This document shows, piece by piece, positions 1-6,403 of a DNA stretch of 8,598 nt. Below the pieces are notes generated by a model. That model saw only the letters and a program-made list of their open reading frames with translations, searched no databases and was not told the origin of the DNA. Position 1 is the first letter of the stretch, and the number at the start of each line of letters is the position of its first letter. The position numbers and the translations under genes were made by a program. This stretch comes from JBFIHZ01 sp041601535 (GTDB lineage: Bacteria > Pseudomonadota > Gammaproteobacteria > Xanthomonadales > SZUA-36): NCBI GenBank assembly GCA_041601535.1, contig JBFIHZ010000158.1:1-8598 (forward strand), given 5' to 3'.

Positions 1-1
1 C

Positions 2-1105
2 ACGGCGCGCGTTTCCGAGGTGCGCGCGCCAATCTCCGGCCAGGTGGTCGCGCTGGATACAGTCCGCGGCGCCACGGCGGCATCTTCAGACCCCGTGCTG
101 ATCATTGTTAATGACCGGGTTGACCGCAGCCATGTGGCAAAACTGGAAGTCATTCAATCCCTCGCCGGACAACAGCTTACCGCCATGCGAGACGCGTTGG
201 CCGCTTTACGCCGCAACGCCGGACAGCGCAATGCCGAATTGACCGGCTATACGCACTCGGTGGCACTGGAGCTGGAGCAAAGGCGCCTCATTCTGGCTGA
301 TCGCGCACAGGCGCTGCTGGCAGCAGTCGAGCAAACCCGCAGCAGCCTGGAACGGGCGCGCACACTGCATGAGAATGACAACTTTTCAGACGCTGACCTG
401 CAGGCAGCCGAATCGCGCTACCTTGAGGCTAATGCGCAGCTGACCCAGAACCGGCAGGATCAGGACCGACTGGAGCAGCAGGTTGCGGAAATCCGCCAGG
501 GCATTTTCCAGGTATCCGTGCCGGATGGCCCCCTGCTGACCCGCAACATGGTGCAGGCCCTGGATGTGGAAATTGCACGCAGCGAATTGCAGTTGCGCGA
601 ACTGGAGTCCCGCGTGCAGGCCAACCAGGCGGAGCTGGACGCGGCGCGGGCCCTGCTGCAACAAAACGCCAAGGCTGAAGTTGCCCTGCCGCCCGGCGCG
701 ACCGTCTGGGATATTAACGTCAGTGTCGGCAACTATGTCAGCGCGGGTACGCCCCTGTTGTCCTGGGTCGATTGCGGGAACCTGCTGGTTGACATCGCCG
801 TGGACGACGCCACACTGGAATTGATGTCCGACGGGCAGCAGGTGCGCGTGCGGCCGTATGGCACTTTCGATTTCCTGCACGGGCCAATCTCGTTGTCGCG
901 GGGATCAAGCAGCCTGGGCAGTGTGGATCATCTGGCTGCGGCGGTTCAGCACCGCGGCCCGCGTGAAGGCCGGGTGATTGCCGACCTTGGCGAAACCCGG
1001 CTTTCCGATGAATCGCACCAGGCCTGCGGCATCGGCCGCACCGCGTACGCCGAGTTTGAAGGCATCAGTTTTTTGGAAACCGTGTTCTTTCCGCTGTTCA
1101 GATGA
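2..1105 (+). CDS. HlyD-family membrane fusion protein (periplasmic adaptor), 5' end missing
   Basis: Periplasmic adaptor subunit of an export system, expected to be anchored in the inner membrane and to bridge an inner-membrane exporter or synthase to the outer membrane. The reading frame is open to the left edge and the first visible residues (ARVSEVRAPISGQV) are already the first half of the biotinyl-lipoyl domain, so the N-terminal membrane anchor lies outside the window; the GTG at 20 is internal, not the start. Next comes a long helical hairpin rich in Q, E, L, A and R (about 35-165 and 185-222, counting from the codon at 20), then the second lipoyl half (ALPPGATVWDINVSVGNYVS, about 223-242) and the beta-barrel (LLVDIAVDDATLELMSDGQQ). 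The C-terminal part has a CGIGRTAYAEFEG stretch. No exporter or outer-membrane channel is visible. Adaptors of this shape also accompany polysaccharide synthases (Alg44-like), so the partner is open. The family is clear; the substrate is unknown. Confidence 0.85.
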   Translation, partial: TARVSEVRAPISGQVVALDTVRGATAASSDPVLIIVNDRVDRSHVAKLEVIQSLAGQQLTAMRDALAALRRNAGQRNAELTGYTHSVALELEQRRLILADRAQALLAAVEQTRSSLERARTLHENDNFSDADLQAAESRYLEANAQLTQNRQDQDRLEQQVAEIRQGIFQVSVPDGPLLTRNMVQALDVEIARSELQLRELESRVQANQAELDAARALLQQNAKAEVALPPGATVWDINVSVGNYVSAGTPLLSWVDCGNLLVDIAVDDATLELMSDGQQVRVRPYGTFDFLHGPISLSRGSSSLGSVDHLAAAVQHRGPREGRVIADLGETRLSDESHQACGIGRTAYAEFEGISFLETVFFPLFR

Positions 1106-1160
1106 GGTACGCACGACGAAATGACGTTTACCGCCGCCTGACTCTGGGCGGCACTGGCTG

Positions 1161-2135
1161 ATGGTCGCCCCCACCACAGCCAGTCGTTTTCGGCTGCAAG
1201 CTCGGCTTTCTGCATCGCAGCAACGCCAGGAAAGCTCCCTGTTGCGAGCCATATTGCTGGACATGGTGCTGTTTTTCGCTCTGATGGTTTCAGCCGCCCT
1301 GTCCGGCTCGCTGACCATTGCGGCCGAATTGGCGCGCGGCGGCCTGCTGTTCATGGTAGAGCTCATTTCCCTGTTCACGCTGCGCCGTTCACACCGCGGC
1401 AAACTGGCATCATTTGAATACGGCATCGGCAAGATCGAACGGGTGATAACGGTGCTGATTGCGCTGGGGCTGTACCTGTCCGCCCTGTTTACCCTGGAAG
1501 CCACCATCGGCAGGATCAACAGCCCCACCGTAATGCCCACGCCATTCCTGGTGCTGGCCGTGATGGTGGCCAATGCCAACCTGCTGGTGAATACGTTCTG
1601 TTATGGCGACTTTGTCCGCTCCATGCCAGAACAGGGATCGCTGATCCTGGAATCGCAGATCCGGTCACGGCTTGTGAAGGTAGCGGCCTCGGCCATCGTG
1701 GTGGTTGTGATGGTGGTGGCTTGCTGGCTGGCGGACCCCAAGGCGGCCGTGTATGTTGATGCTTTTGGTGCGTTGTTCGTGATTGTTTACATGGTTAAAG
1801 CCGCCACCGATATGCTGCGTGAAAGCCTGCCGGATGTACTTGACCGCGCCTTGCCGGAGGCTGACCAGATGAAAGTACTGCGAGCGCTTTCCGGGCATTT
1901 CGGCGAATTTGAACATTTCAGCTCTGCCAAGTCCCGGCGCTCTGGCGGACATGCCTTCGTGGAAATCGACCTGTCATTTGAGCCCGATTTGCCGCTGAGC
2001 GAAGTCACCCGGCGCAGCCAGGAAATTGAGTCGGATATACGGCAGGCTTTACCCGATGCGATTGTATCGGTCATTCCACATGTGTTTGATCCTGACAAGC
2101 CTGAAGCAGGCGCCCAAGACGAATCTGCACGATGA
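1161..2135 (+). CDS. CDF-like cation transporter with degenerate metal site
   Basis: Inner-membrane protein of the cation diffusion facilitator family (YiiP/FieF type), 324 aa, close to the usual family length. Hydrophobic segments fall at about 28-50, 52-75, 95-115, 125-147, 172-191 and 197-215. The conserved loop after TM2 is kept in the form FEYGIGKIE (85-93), and the cytoplasmic ferredoxin-like domain follows (about 225-312), with HAFVEIDLSFEPDLPL and VIPHVFDPD matching the YiiP core and its VIIHQDP ending. Aligned by eye, the two Asp of TM2 become E56 and G60, and the His/Asp pair of TM5 becomes R168 and V172, so the classic zinc site is not intact. ATG at 1161 is chosen because the next Met (codon 35) would cut into the first membrane helix and a stop lies at 1122-1124; the ribosome site is weak. 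It lies 55 nt after the adaptor gene and shares ATGA with the binding protein gene. Ordinary zinc or iron export is doubtful. Confidence 0.8.
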   Translation: MVAPTTASRFRLQARLSASQQRQESSLLRAILLDMVLFFALMVSAALSGSLTIAAELARGGLLFMVELISLFTLRRSHRGKLASFEYGIGKIERVITVLIALGLYLSALFTLEATIGRINSPTVMPTPFLVLAVMVANANLLVNTFCYGDFVRSMPEQGSLILESQIRSRLVKVAASAIVVVVMVVACWLADPKAAVYVDAFGALFVIVYMVKAATDMLRESLPDVLDRALPEADQMKVLRALSGHFGEFEHFSSAKSRRSGGHAFVEIDLSFEPDLPLSEVTRRSQEIESDIRQALPDAIVSVIPHVFDPDKPEAGAQDESAR

Positions 2136-3424
2136 CACACATTAAACCTGTTGGATTGCCCGCCCCTGCTGACCCACCTCCCGCGGGGGCTCGCACAGTC
2201 GGCTGGCAACTCAGACTGGCACTGATAGCGGTTTTGATCGCCTGCCTGGCGCAAATCGCCAACGCCCAGGCCGCGCCTGACGGCCAGGACCCCATCGTCA
2301 TCGGCATGTCCGGAGCATTCAGCGGCACATCAGCCAACCTGGGCGAGGCCCTGCACAGCGGCATGCAGGCCTATTTCAACCAGGTGAACCAGCAAGGCGG
2401 CCTGGATGGGCGCCAGCTGGTGCTGCGTGAGTACGACGATGGCTATGATCCCGAACCCGCCATTGCCAACACGCTGCGCCTGGTGCGAGATGACCGGGTG
2501 TTCGCGCTGATGGGCTACATCGGCACCCCTACCGTGACACGTGTTCTGCCGGTATTGCAGTTATACCGCGAAGACCAGCTGTTCCTGTTTTTTCCGTTCA
2601 CCGGTGCCCAACCACAACGCCAGGCACCTTACCTGGAGTACGTGTACAACCTCCGGCCTTCCTATCGCCAGGAAACCGCCGGCCTGGTGAAACACCTGGT
2701 TCAGGCCGGCATGAAACGCATTGCCATGTTCTACCAGGCGGATGCCTACGGCAGAAGCGGCTGGGAGGGTGTGCGGCGGGCATTGGAACCCGAAGGTCTG
2801 AAAATCGTCGCGGAGACCACTTATGCCAGGGGCACACCATACAACGCCACGTTCATGCAGCAGGTTGAGATCCTGCGCGATGCGCAACCTGATGTGATTA
2901 TTTCCATCAGTGCCAAACAGGCCGCTGCAGGATTTATCCGCGATGCGCGCGATGCCGGCTGGGATGTACCGATTGCAAACGTATCCTTTGTAGACAGCGA
3001 CAGCCTGCTGGAGCTGTTACTGGCGGCGGGCCGGGACAGCCCGGTGGACTATACGCGCAACCTGATCAACTCCGAGGTGGTGCCCAACTACCTGGATGCC
3101 ACGCATTCGGCGGCGATCGAATTCCGCGAGCTAATGGCGGCCAGCGGATTCGCCAAGCCCGGCTTTGTCAGCTTTGAGGGCTTTCTGAACGCCAAACTGC
3201 TGGTAGAAGTGCTGCGGCGCATGAACGGCGACATCCGGCGCGAACATATCCGCCCCATCATGGATGCCATGAGCGGTTACGATATCGGGCTGGAGGAACC
3301 CGTGGTCTTTGGGCCCAACCGCAATCAGGGTTTACAGAACGTTTACTACAACCGGGTAGAGAACGGCCGCTTTACGACCATTGAAGACTGGTCGCAATGG
3401 AAGACGGATGTCGAAACTTTTTAA
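2132..3424 (+). CDS. Periplasmic substrate-binding protein, branched-chain amino acid receptor type (Peripla_BP_6)
   Basis: A type I periplasmic binding protein of 430 aa, related to LivJ/LivK-like and amide/urea-binding receptors. A hydrophobic export signal lies at about 28-42 with probable cleavage near the NAQAA stretch (44-48), preceded by an unusually long, proline-rich N-region. The mature protein opens with the family hallmark IVIGMSGAFSGTSANLGEAL (55-74), followed by GMQAYFNQVNQQGGLDGRQL (77-96), the domain hinge and second lobe (KRIAMFYQADAYGRSGWEGV, 195-214), and the late LLVEVLRRMNGD helix. There is no lipobox. The start overlaps the preceding stop as ATGA, suggesting translational coupling. 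No permease or ATPase gene of a Liv-type transporter is visible; instead the next gene is a membrane phosphatase overlapping by 17 nt. I infer a sensory role, presenting a ligand to that phosphatase, rather than uptake. The ligand cannot be read from the sequence; amino acids, amides and aromatic acids are all known for this fold. Confidence 0.88.
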   Translation: MTHIKPVGLPAPADPPPAGARTVGWQLRLALIAVLIACLAQIANAQAAPDGQDPIVIGMSGAFSGTSANLGEALHSGMQAYFNQVNQQGGLDGRQLVLREYDDGYDPEPAIANTLRLVRDDRVFALMGYIGTPTVTRVLPVLQLYREDQLFLFFPFTGAQPQRQAPYLEYVYNLRPSYRQETAGLVKHLVQAGMKRIAMFYQADAYGRSGWEGVRRALEPEGLKIVAETTYARGTPYNATFMQQVEILRDAQPDVIISISAKQAAAGFIRDARDAGWDVPIANVSFVDSDSLLELLLAAGRDSPVDYTRNLINSEVVPNYLDATHSAAIEFRELMAASGFAKPGFVSFEGFLNAKLLVEVLRRMNGDIRREHIRPIMDAMSGYDIGLEEPVVFGPNRNQGLQNVYYNRVENGRFTTIEDWSQWKTDVETF

Positions 3425-4973
3425 GAAAACCCTGCTCGTGGTCATCGGCCTGTTCGGCCTGATTTCCGTGAGTGTCTCGGTGCTGTCAGGCTGGTATATC
3501 CACTCCGGCATGAACCAGGAGTTCGAAGTAAAAGGGCGCTCCATCGCCAGCATCATCTCCGACGCCAGCATCACGCCGCTGCTCAGCGAGAACTATGCCA
3601 CCCTGCAATCCATGATTGACCAGTACATGCATATCGTTGGTGTGTCCTATATCCTGGTCACCGATGCCGATAACACCCCGGTGGCGCACACTTTTGTGCC
3701 AGCAATTCCCGACCATGTCCACCAACTGCTGAAGTCGCCCGTGGCGCTGGACGCTGCTGGCCGGACAGAGGTTGCACGCGCCCGGCTGGTGGACTCGGCG
3801 GACCACATCAATCTCGTCACACCCATCCTGGGAGGGCTCGCCGGTCACGTCGCGGTGGGCATGGACAAGAGCATTATCCGTAACCAGATCACGTCCATTC
3901 TGCTGCAACAACAAGTCATCATCATATTGTTGCTGCTGTTCAGCATTCTGGTGAGCTACCTGCTGATCAACCGCATTTCCCGGCCACTGGCTCTACTCAA
4001 CCGGCATGCGGAGAAACTGGCGGAAACCGAAATTGACAGGCTGCATGAAATCCAGAGTGAGATTGAACCCATAGCCAGTGGTTCACGGGATGAAATCGGT
4101 GCTCTGGCGCAATCGTTTATTTACATGGAAAAGGCACTGGATGCATCGGTGCGGCGCCTGGCGCGAAACATTGCCAGCCAGGAGCGCATCAAGACCGAGC
4201 TGGTGGTGGCCAGGGATATCCAGATGCGCATCCTGCCAGCCACCGCGGCTTTGCAGTCCATGAGCATTGGCACCCAGGTGGATGCACTGATCCAGCCAGC
4301 CAAGGAAGTTGGCGGTGACCTGTTCGACTGCTTTTACCTGCCCGACAAGCAGATGCCGGACCCAGCCGGTGACGGTCAGGCAGCGTCGAAAAGGCTGTTT
4401 TTCGCCATTGGCGATGTATCCGGCAAGGGCGTGCCCTCCGCGCTGTTCATGTCACTGACCTGCACCCTGTTGCGCTCCAAGGCCAGCCATTACGACTTGC
4501 CAAATGAGTTGCTCAAGGCGGTGAACAAGGACCTCAGCCTGATCAACCATTCCTGCATGTTCGTGACCTTGTTCTGCGGAATCCTGGACGTGGAAAGCGG
4601 CGCAGTCACTTACTGCTCGGCCGGCCACAACCCGCCTTATGTGATGTCACCAGGGCGAGGCGTACAGGCTTTGGAGTGTAAAAACGGTATCGCGCTGGGT
4701 GCCATGGATAATGCAGAGTACACCAACCACACGGTGACGCTGTCACCCCGCGATACCCTGTTTCTGTTTACCGATGGCGTCACCGAAGCCATGAACCGGC
4801 AGGAAATGCTGTACAGCGAACAACGGCTGATTCAGGTACTGGAACAACACCTGGACGCACCGCCGGTGGATCTGCTGCAAAGCACACTGGAAGACATCAT
4901 CCGTTTCGCCGAGAACGAACCCCAGGCCGATGACATCACCATGCTCGCCATTCAGCGGGCCGCAGCCAGCTAG
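3408..4973 (+). CDS. Membrane-bound HAMP-SpoIIE (PP2C) serine phosphatase, RsbU-like
   Basis: A sensor phosphatase of 521 aa that should remove phosphate from a Ser/Thr on a STAS-domain partner. Layout: membrane helix at about 8-29; periplasmic Cache-like domain at about 30-160 (VSYILVTDADNTPVAH, then INLVTPILGGLAGHVAVGMD); second membrane helix at 165-187; HAMP (RISRPLALLNRHAEKLAE, closing with RDEIGALAQSF); helical linker of the RsbU type (ELVVARDIQMRILP, 264-277); PP2C domain to the end. The metal-binding motifs are complete: GGDLFD (D304), GDVSGKG (D336), SAGHNPP, TDGVTEA (D456) and ADDIT (D508/D509). There is no kinase or response-regulator domain. ATG at 3408 is preferred over the in-frame TTG at 3381: it has GGAAG four nucleotides ahead and sits just before the first membrane helix. 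The 17-nt overlap with the binding protein gene suggests the two products work as a pair. The likely substrate is the adjacent STAS protein. Confidence 0.93.
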   Translation: MSKLFKKTLLVVIGLFGLISVSVSVLSGWYIHSGMNQEFEVKGRSIASIISDASITPLLSENYATLQSMIDQYMHIVGVSYILVTDADNTPVAHTFVPAIPDHVHQLLKSPVALDAAGRTEVARARLVDSADHINLVTPILGGLAGHVAVGMDKSIIRNQITSILLQQQVIIILLLLFSILVSYLLINRISRPLALLNRHAEKLAETEIDRLHEIQSEIEPIASGSRDEIGALAQSFIYMEKALDASVRRLARNIASQERIKTELVVARDIQMRILPATAALQSMSIGTQVDALIQPAKEVGGDLFDCFYLPDKQMPDPAGDGQAASKRLFFAIGDVSGKGVPSALFMSLTCTLLRSKASHYDLPNELLKAVNKDLSLINHSCMFVTLFCGILDVESGAVTYCSAGHNPPYVMSPGRGVQALECKNGIALGAMDNAEYTNHTVTLSPRDTLFLFTDGVTEAMNRQEMLYSEQRLIQVLEQHLDAPPVDLLQSTLEDIIRFAENEPQADDITMLAIQRAAAS

Positions 4974-4988
4974 TACACCCGGCCGGCT

Positions 4989-5330
4989 TTAAGCGCCGCG
5001 GCTGAAACTGACGGCTTCATCCAGTGACAGGAAGTGCTGCATGATCATCAGAAAGCCGCTCATTTCCAGCACATCAAGCACCTGCTGATTGGCACGGCAC
5101 AAGGCAAACCGCCCGGCACGTTTTTCCAGCATTTTGGCGGTCTTCAGCAGCACTCTCAGACCGGAACTGGCAATGTAGGCCGTCTCGTTGAAATCAATGA
5201 TGATCAGCGTTTTGCCTTCATCAATACGCGCCATCAGTTCGTTTTCAGCATCCGGGGACGTGGTGGTATCCAGGCGGCCACAGAACTGCACCACCAACAC
5301 GCCTTCATTTTCGTTGTAAGCAACTTCCAT
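4989..5330 (-). CDS. Single-domain STAS protein, anti-sigma-factor antagonist type
   Basis: Small cytoplasmic protein (113 aa) of the SpoIIAA/RsbV family, which switches binding partners depending on phosphorylation of one serine. The STAS fold is visible from the first residue: MEVAYNENEGVLVVQFCGRL (strands 1-2), TLIIIDFNETAYIASSGLRV (41-60), and RFALCRANQQVLDVLEMSG. The phospho-site aligned with SpoIIAA DSSGL is A54-S55-S56-G57-L58, so S55 is the predicted phospho-serine; the usual preceding Asp is Ala here. ATG at 5328-5330 is preferred because STAS homology begins there; a longer GTG-started version from 5426 would add 32 residues of no recognisable domain. The ribosome site is weak. The gene points toward the phosphatase gene and the two stops are 15 nt apart, an unusual arrangement since such pairs are commonly co-directional. 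The cognate kinase and final target (sigma factor, anti-sigma factor, or enzyme) are not in the window. Confidence 0.9.
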   Translation of the reverse strand: MEVAYNENEGVLVVQFCGRLDTTTSPDAENELMARIDEGKTLIIIDFNETAYIASSGLRVLLKTAKMLEKRAGRFALCRANQQVLDVLEMSGFLMIMQHFLSLDEAVSFSRGA

Positions 5331-5362
5331 AGATTGCGGCCCTGAGGCTGGAAAAGGATGAC

Positions 5363-5368
5363 ATGATA
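5363..5368 (-). promoter_or_regulatory. Candidate -10 box for the STAS gene
   Basis: On the - strand the hexamer TATCAT (five of six matches to TATAAT) lies 32 nt upstream of the STAS start codon, which would give a leader of roughly 25 nt. There is no convincing -35 box at 16-18 nt further upstream, so this is only a position-based guess. Confidence 0.25.
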
Positions 5369-5381
5369 GCCTGAAACCGGG
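5369..5381 (+). repeat. 13-bp sequence shared with the 7135-7147 region (copy 1)
   Basis: GCCTGAAACCGGG here recurs in inverted orientation at 7135-7147. Both copies lie in non-coding gaps. On the - strand, this copy ends directly beside the TATCAT candidate -10 box of the STAS gene. Confidence 0.4.
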
Positions 5382-5414
5382 TCGGGAATCGCTGTTTACA
5401 GCAGCCACGGTACA

Positions 5415-5458
5415 GCTGCGGAGCACGGCCGTTGGCCTGGCATTGGCCGTGTCGCAGC
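5415..5458. repeat. Interrupted inverted repeat (hairpin), 44 nt
   Basis: The bases at 5415-5420 (GCTGCG) pair with 5453-5458 (CGCAGC), and 5423-5430 (GCACGGCC) pair with 5445-5452 (GGCCGTGT, one G-T pair), leaving a 2-nt bulge (5421-5422) and a 14-nt loop (5431-5444). This gives 14 pairs, nearly all G-C. It sits between the divergently transcribed STAS and repeat-protein genes, directly ahead of the candidate promoter of the latter. No T-tract follows on either strand, so it is not a standard terminator. It could be a REP-like palindrome, a protein-binding site or a structured leader; the sequence alone does not decide. Confidence 0.5.
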
Positions 5459-5468
5459 CGGCTTGCCT

Positions 5469-5494
5469 TTGACAGCGGATATTTGCACTATACT
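5469..5494 (+). promoter_or_regulatory. Candidate promoter of the repeat-protein gene
   Basis: A perfect TTGACA (5469-5474) is followed by TATACT (5489-5494), a good -10 match, but only 14 nt separate them, shorter than the usual 16-18. Either the promoter is weak or regulator-dependent, or the true -35 is another, poorer hexamer. Start of transcription would be near 5501, giving a leader of about 70 nt before the ATG at 5573. Confidence 0.4.
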
Positions 5495-5556
5495 GAAACT
5501 ACATGTGGCCGCACCGCCGGCCGGCACGCTGATTGTTGACTGCCCGCAACAACCAT

Positions 5557-5562
5557 GAGGAG
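5557..5562 (+). promoter_or_regulatory. Ribosome binding site deciding the start at 5573
   Basis: GAGGAG lies 10 nt ahead of the ATG at 5573. The earlier in-frame ATG at 5555 overlaps this site and has no purine-rich stretch upstream, so the later start is favoured. Confidence 0.6.
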
Positions 5563-5572
5563 CACATTCAAC

Positions 5573-6379
5573 ATGTTCACATCTGGTCCTGGTTTCAAGC
5601 ATTGCATGGGTTTTCTGCTGCTGGCCGTGGTTGCCCCCGTGTGGGCCGCGGTGTCTCTTGATGACGTGCGCATCTCCCCGGACATCACGGTGTTGCTGAG
5701 CGGACAGGTGCTGGACGATGAAGACGTGGGAGAGGACAACCTGGGTGGTACGGTTTCCTTGCTGGGTATTGGCGCACTGCCTGCCAACGCTGACCTCGGC
5801 GCCTATCATGCGATGGACAACGGCGATGCCTTGTTCGCCCTGGATATTACCGCCAGCCTGGCCGGCGGCATCACGGCCCGGCCGCAGGATGTGGTGCGCT
5901 ATGACGGCGTCAACTACAGCCTGGAATTCACCGGCGGCAATTTCGGAATCCCCGCCGGGGCCCGTATTGACGCGATCAGCCTGGGAGACAGTGGCGAACT
6001 GCTGCTGTCCTTCGATATCAGCCTGAGCCTGGATGGAAGCCTGGTCGCTGACGAAGACCTGGTTGCATTCGACGGTGCCAACTTCAGTCTGTTCTTCGAC
6101 GGTTCCGCGGCCGGCATAGACCCGGCACTGGACCTGGACGCCGCGCATTATCTGGCCGAAAGCAAGGTGTTAATCCTGTCATTCGACGGCTCCGGAATGG
6201 CACTGGCCACTGCCTTCAGCGATGAAGACCTGTTGCAGTATGACACCCTGGCTCCCGCCTGGGACATGGCCTATGACGGTTCCGCCCATCATCCTGGCTG
6301 GGCCGGGGCCGACCTGGATGCCGCGTGGGTCAGCTTGATCGGCGAACTGATCTTCAGCGATGGGTTTGAAGACCTGTGA
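5573..6379 (+). CDS. Secreted protein of tandem 55-60-residue repeats with C-terminal IFSDGFE tail
   Basis: Function unknown. The 268-aa product starts with a signal peptide (hydrophobic core about 12-21, probable cleavage after VWA near residue 25). The rest is built from similar units, clearest at about 73-128, 130-186 and 187-246, with a shorter divergent unit before (27-72) and a partial one at the end (247-268). A unit reads roughly: LDA, a short loop, G-E-LLLSFD, S-SL-G, ADEDLV-FDGANFSL-FDGS, then G and a hydrophobic turn. The composition is acidic and beta-strand-like, with many Asp and Gly, suggesting a beta-propeller or beta-solenoid-like fold and possible calcium binding, which is inference. 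It ends in IFSDGFEDL; tails of the form hFxDGFE recur at the C-termini of exported proteins of some gammaproteobacteria (from memory). It stands alone with its own promoter and converges on the DUF2959 gene, 24 nt away. No catalytic motif is seen. Confidence 0.85.
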   Translation: MFTSGPGFKHCMGFLLLAVVAPVWAAVSLDDVRISPDITVLLSGQVLDDEDVGEDNLGGTVSLLGIGALPANADLGAYHAMDNGDALFALDITASLAGGITARPQDVVRYDGVNYSLEFTGGNFGIPAGARIDAISLGDSGELLLSFDISLSLDGSLVADEDLVAFDGANFSLFFDGSAAGIDPALDLDAAHYLAESKVLILSFDGSGMALATAFSDEDLLQYDTLAPAWDMAYDGSAHHPGWAGADLDAAWVSLIGELIFSDGFEDL

Positions 6380-6403
6380 GCCACGCCGCCGCAGCACGCG
6401 GCA

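Noticed and set aside
1133..1152. Inverted repeat GCCGCC / GGCGGC between the adaptor and CDF genes as a terminator
   Set aside because: Only six pairs with an 8-nt loop and no T-tract; simple GC-rich chance is enough.
905..1579. - strand open frame of 224 codons across the adaptor-CDF junction
   Set aside because: Composition is Arg/Ser-rich with no domain; it spans two well-supported genes on the other strand.
3381..3407. TTG start giving nine extra residues on the phosphatase
   Set aside because: ATG at 3408 has GGAAG just upstream and directly precedes the first membrane helix; the TTG has no good ribosome site.
3486..3914. - strand open frame of 142 codons opposite the phosphatase sensor domain
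   Set aside because: No recognisable features; the opposite strand encodes a clear Cache-like region.
5331..5426. GTG start extending the STAS protein by 32 residues
   Set aside because: The extra residues match no STAS element, and homology starts exactly at the ATG at 5328-5330.
5555..5572. Earlier ATG of the repeat protein
   Set aside because: It overlaps the GAGGAG ribosome site of the ATG at 5573 and lacks a site of its own.
5396..6148. Long - strand open frame of 250 codons opposite the repeat protein
   Set aside because: No domain or signal is recognisable, and the + strand frame has a ribosome site, signal peptide and ordered repeats; this is a mirror frame in GC-rich DNA.
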